DNA of 64,000 bases from contig NZ_JASJOO010000006.1 in NCBI RefSeq assembly GCF_030070105.1, positions 293,788-357,787 of the forward strand, given 5' to 3'. Positions within the stretch are counted from its first letter, which is position 1. Each line of letters opens with the position of its first letter. Shown one piece after another: positions 62,621 to 64,000 of this stretch. The notes under the pieces were generated by a model. The model did no database searches, was not told where the DNA came from, and worked only from the letters and a program-made list of their open reading frames with translations. Origin of the DNA: Bermanella sp. WJH001 (GTDB lineage Bacteria; Pseudomonadota; Gammaproteobacteria; Pseudomonadales; Oceanobacteraceae). Both the position numbers and the translations under genes were made by a program.

Positions 62621-64000
62621 ATTATTCACCCGCAGGTGCGGGTTCTTACATTTCTAGCAAGAATCGAACACCTGTAGGAGTTGCGCCCCGCGCATGAAAC
62701 CAGCGGACTCATTCGTTCAAGGTGAGCCGAAAGTGAATATTGGTGTTTGTGGGTAATTAACCAACCATCTAAAACCAATCCAACCAGCTCTGTATTATTC
62801 ACCCGCAGGTGTGGGTTCGTACATTTATAAATTAATCTAACACCTGTAGGAGTTGCGCCCCGCGCACGAAACCAGTGAACTAATTCATTCAAGGTGGGCC
62901 GAAAGTGAATACGTGTGATTGTTTGTATCCAACCAGCAAAACCAATCCAACCAGCTCTGTATTATTCACCCGCAGGGCGGGTTCCTACATTTTTAGCAAG
63001 AAACGAATACCTGTAGGAGTTGCGCCCCGCGCACGAAACCAGCGATCTAATTCATTCAAGGTGAGCCTAAAGTGAATGCTTGTGATTACGGGTAGTTAAC
63101 CAACCAAAACCAATCCAACCAGCTCTTTATTATTCACCCGCAGGTGCGGGTTCCTACATTTATTGCTTATAGCAACATCTGTAGGAGTTGCGCCCTGCGC
63201 ACGAAACCAGCGAACAAATTCATTCAAGGTGAAGCGAAAGAGAATACTTATGTTTGTGGTTCATTAATCCGAAGGTGCGGGTTCGTACATATATGAATTA
63301 ACGCAACATTTGTAGGAGTTGCGCCCCGCGCACGAAACCAGCGAACTAATTCATTCAAGGTGAACCGAAAGTGAATACGTGTGATTGTTTGTATCCAACC
63401 AGCAAAACCAACCCAACCAGCTTTGTATAATTCACCCGCAGGTGCGGGTTCGTACATATTGAATTAACGCAACATTTGTAGGAGTTGCGCCCCGCGCACG
63501 ATACCAGTGAACTAATTCATTCAAGGTGAGCCGAAAGTGAATGCTTGTGATTACGGGTAATTAACCAACCAGCAAAACCAATCCAACCAGCTCTGTATCA
63601 TTCACCCGCAGGTGCGGGTTCGTACATTTATAGATTAATCTAACACCTGTAGGAGTTGCGCCCTGCGCACGAAACCAGCGGACTCATTCGTTCAAGGTGA
63701 GCCGAAAGTGAATATTGGTGTTTGTGGGTAATTAACCAACCATCTAAAACCAATCCAACCATCTCTTTATCATTCACCCGCAGGTGCGGGTTCGTACATT
63801 TATAGATTAATCTAACACCTGTAGGAGTTGCGCCCCGCGCACGAAACCAGTGAACTAATTCATTCAGGGTGAACCGAAAGTGAATATTGGTGTTTGTGGG
63901 TAATTAACCAACCATCTAAAACCAATCCAACCATCTCTTTATCATTCACCCGCAGGTGCGGGTTCGTACATTTATAGATTAATCTAACACCTGTAGGAGT
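62621..64000. repeat. Tandem array of a roughly 170-bp palindrome-bearing repeat
   Basis: Nine copies start near 62621, 62794, 62961, 63129, 63260, 63427, 63597, 63769 and 63941; the last is cut by the window end. Spacing is 167-173, except 131 after the fourth copy, which lost its linker. Each copy has a core of about 116 bp bounded by TATTCAC and GTGAATA. Inside it are the palindromes CCCGCAGGTGCGGG and TGCGCCCCGCGCA, the latter within TGTAGGAGTTGCGCC. A linker with ACCAATCCAACCA joins the cores. Copies 8 and 9 are almost identical. Minus-strand ORFs across the array are repeat by-products. Confidence 0.93.

Noticed and set aside
62626..63457. Minus-strand ORFs over the 170-bp repeats (containing FRARGATPT)
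   Set aside because: They are translations of the repeat unit, recur with each copy and have no ribosome site. They are likely to be seen in databases as spurious hypothetical proteins.
62621..64000. CRISPR array
   Set aside because: Units are about 170 bp, the linkers are also similar to each other, and no short repeat with unique spacers or cas gene is seen.

Overview
The window reads as chromosomal DNA of a marine-type gammaproteobacterium (Pseudomonadales/Oceanospirillales-like). It carries a Pseudomonas-style polar flagellar regulon (FleQ, FleS/FleR, FlhF, FleN, FliA), the HsbA-HsbR-HptB switch, a cheYZAB-motCD-parA-parP-cheW block in the order known from Pseudomonas aeruginosa, and many GG-N10-GC sigma-54 promoters. 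Base composition is moderately AT-rich. I see no phage, transposase, plasmid or CRISPR genes. The organism call is inference from gene content and order.

Region 1 (1-7902) is a tight operon of TPR proteins (the first is cut by the window start), two of them lipoproteins, then a small exported protein, an ExbB/TolQ-type channel, two ExbD-type proteins and a TonB-like protein with an AgmX/PglI-type C-terminus. It looks like a proton-motive-force-driven envelope machine of unknown substrate. ExbD1 has Asn where the family normally has its membrane Asp. Region 2 (8197-12816) is one giant lipoprotein with a propeller, a roughly 200-residue Asp-Pro-Val repeat, a PKD domain, a GYWKNH domain and an HzsA-related C-terminus with partly lost haem motifs. 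Region 3 (12896-14965, minus strand) is a TPR/SAM-methyltransferase fusion.

Region 4 (15239-26897) holds fliS, fleQ, fleSR and fliEFGHIJ. Region 5 (26937-38401) is an inserted complete second chemosensory set: STAS, cheY, cheA, cheW, a PAS-repeat receptor ending in a CheR-tether pentapeptide, cheR, cheD and cheB. The hsbA-hsbR-hptB module follows it. Region 6 (38464-51647) is fliKLMNOPQR-flhB, a reversed GNAT acetyltransferase gene, flhA, flhF, fleN and fliA. Region 7 (51779-61269) is the flagellar chemotaxis and motor block cheY-cheZ-cheA-cheB-motC-motD-parA, a small unknown gene, parP, cheW and a DUF2802 gene.

Region 8 (61379-64000) has a palindromic repeat, an exported rhodanese, a tRNA-Ala(GGC)/tRNA-Glu(UUC) pair with a strong promoter, and nine copies of a roughly 170-bp tandem repeat that runs off the end of the window.

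The flagellar genes fit a cascade in which FleQ and sigma-54 drive fleSR, fliE, fliK, fliL, flhA and cheW transcription units. FlhF and FleN set flagellar position and number, and FliA drives late genes. HptB/HsbR/HsbA probably tie a phosphorelay to the FlgM/FliA or c-di-GMP branch. The items most worth a second look are the Asn-substituted ExbD, three CheZ-tail-like peptides in the CheA linker, the structured fliE leader, two leader ORFs (upstream of fleN and cheW), the small ParP-like gene, the Asp-Pro-Val/GATC array and the 170-bp repeat array.
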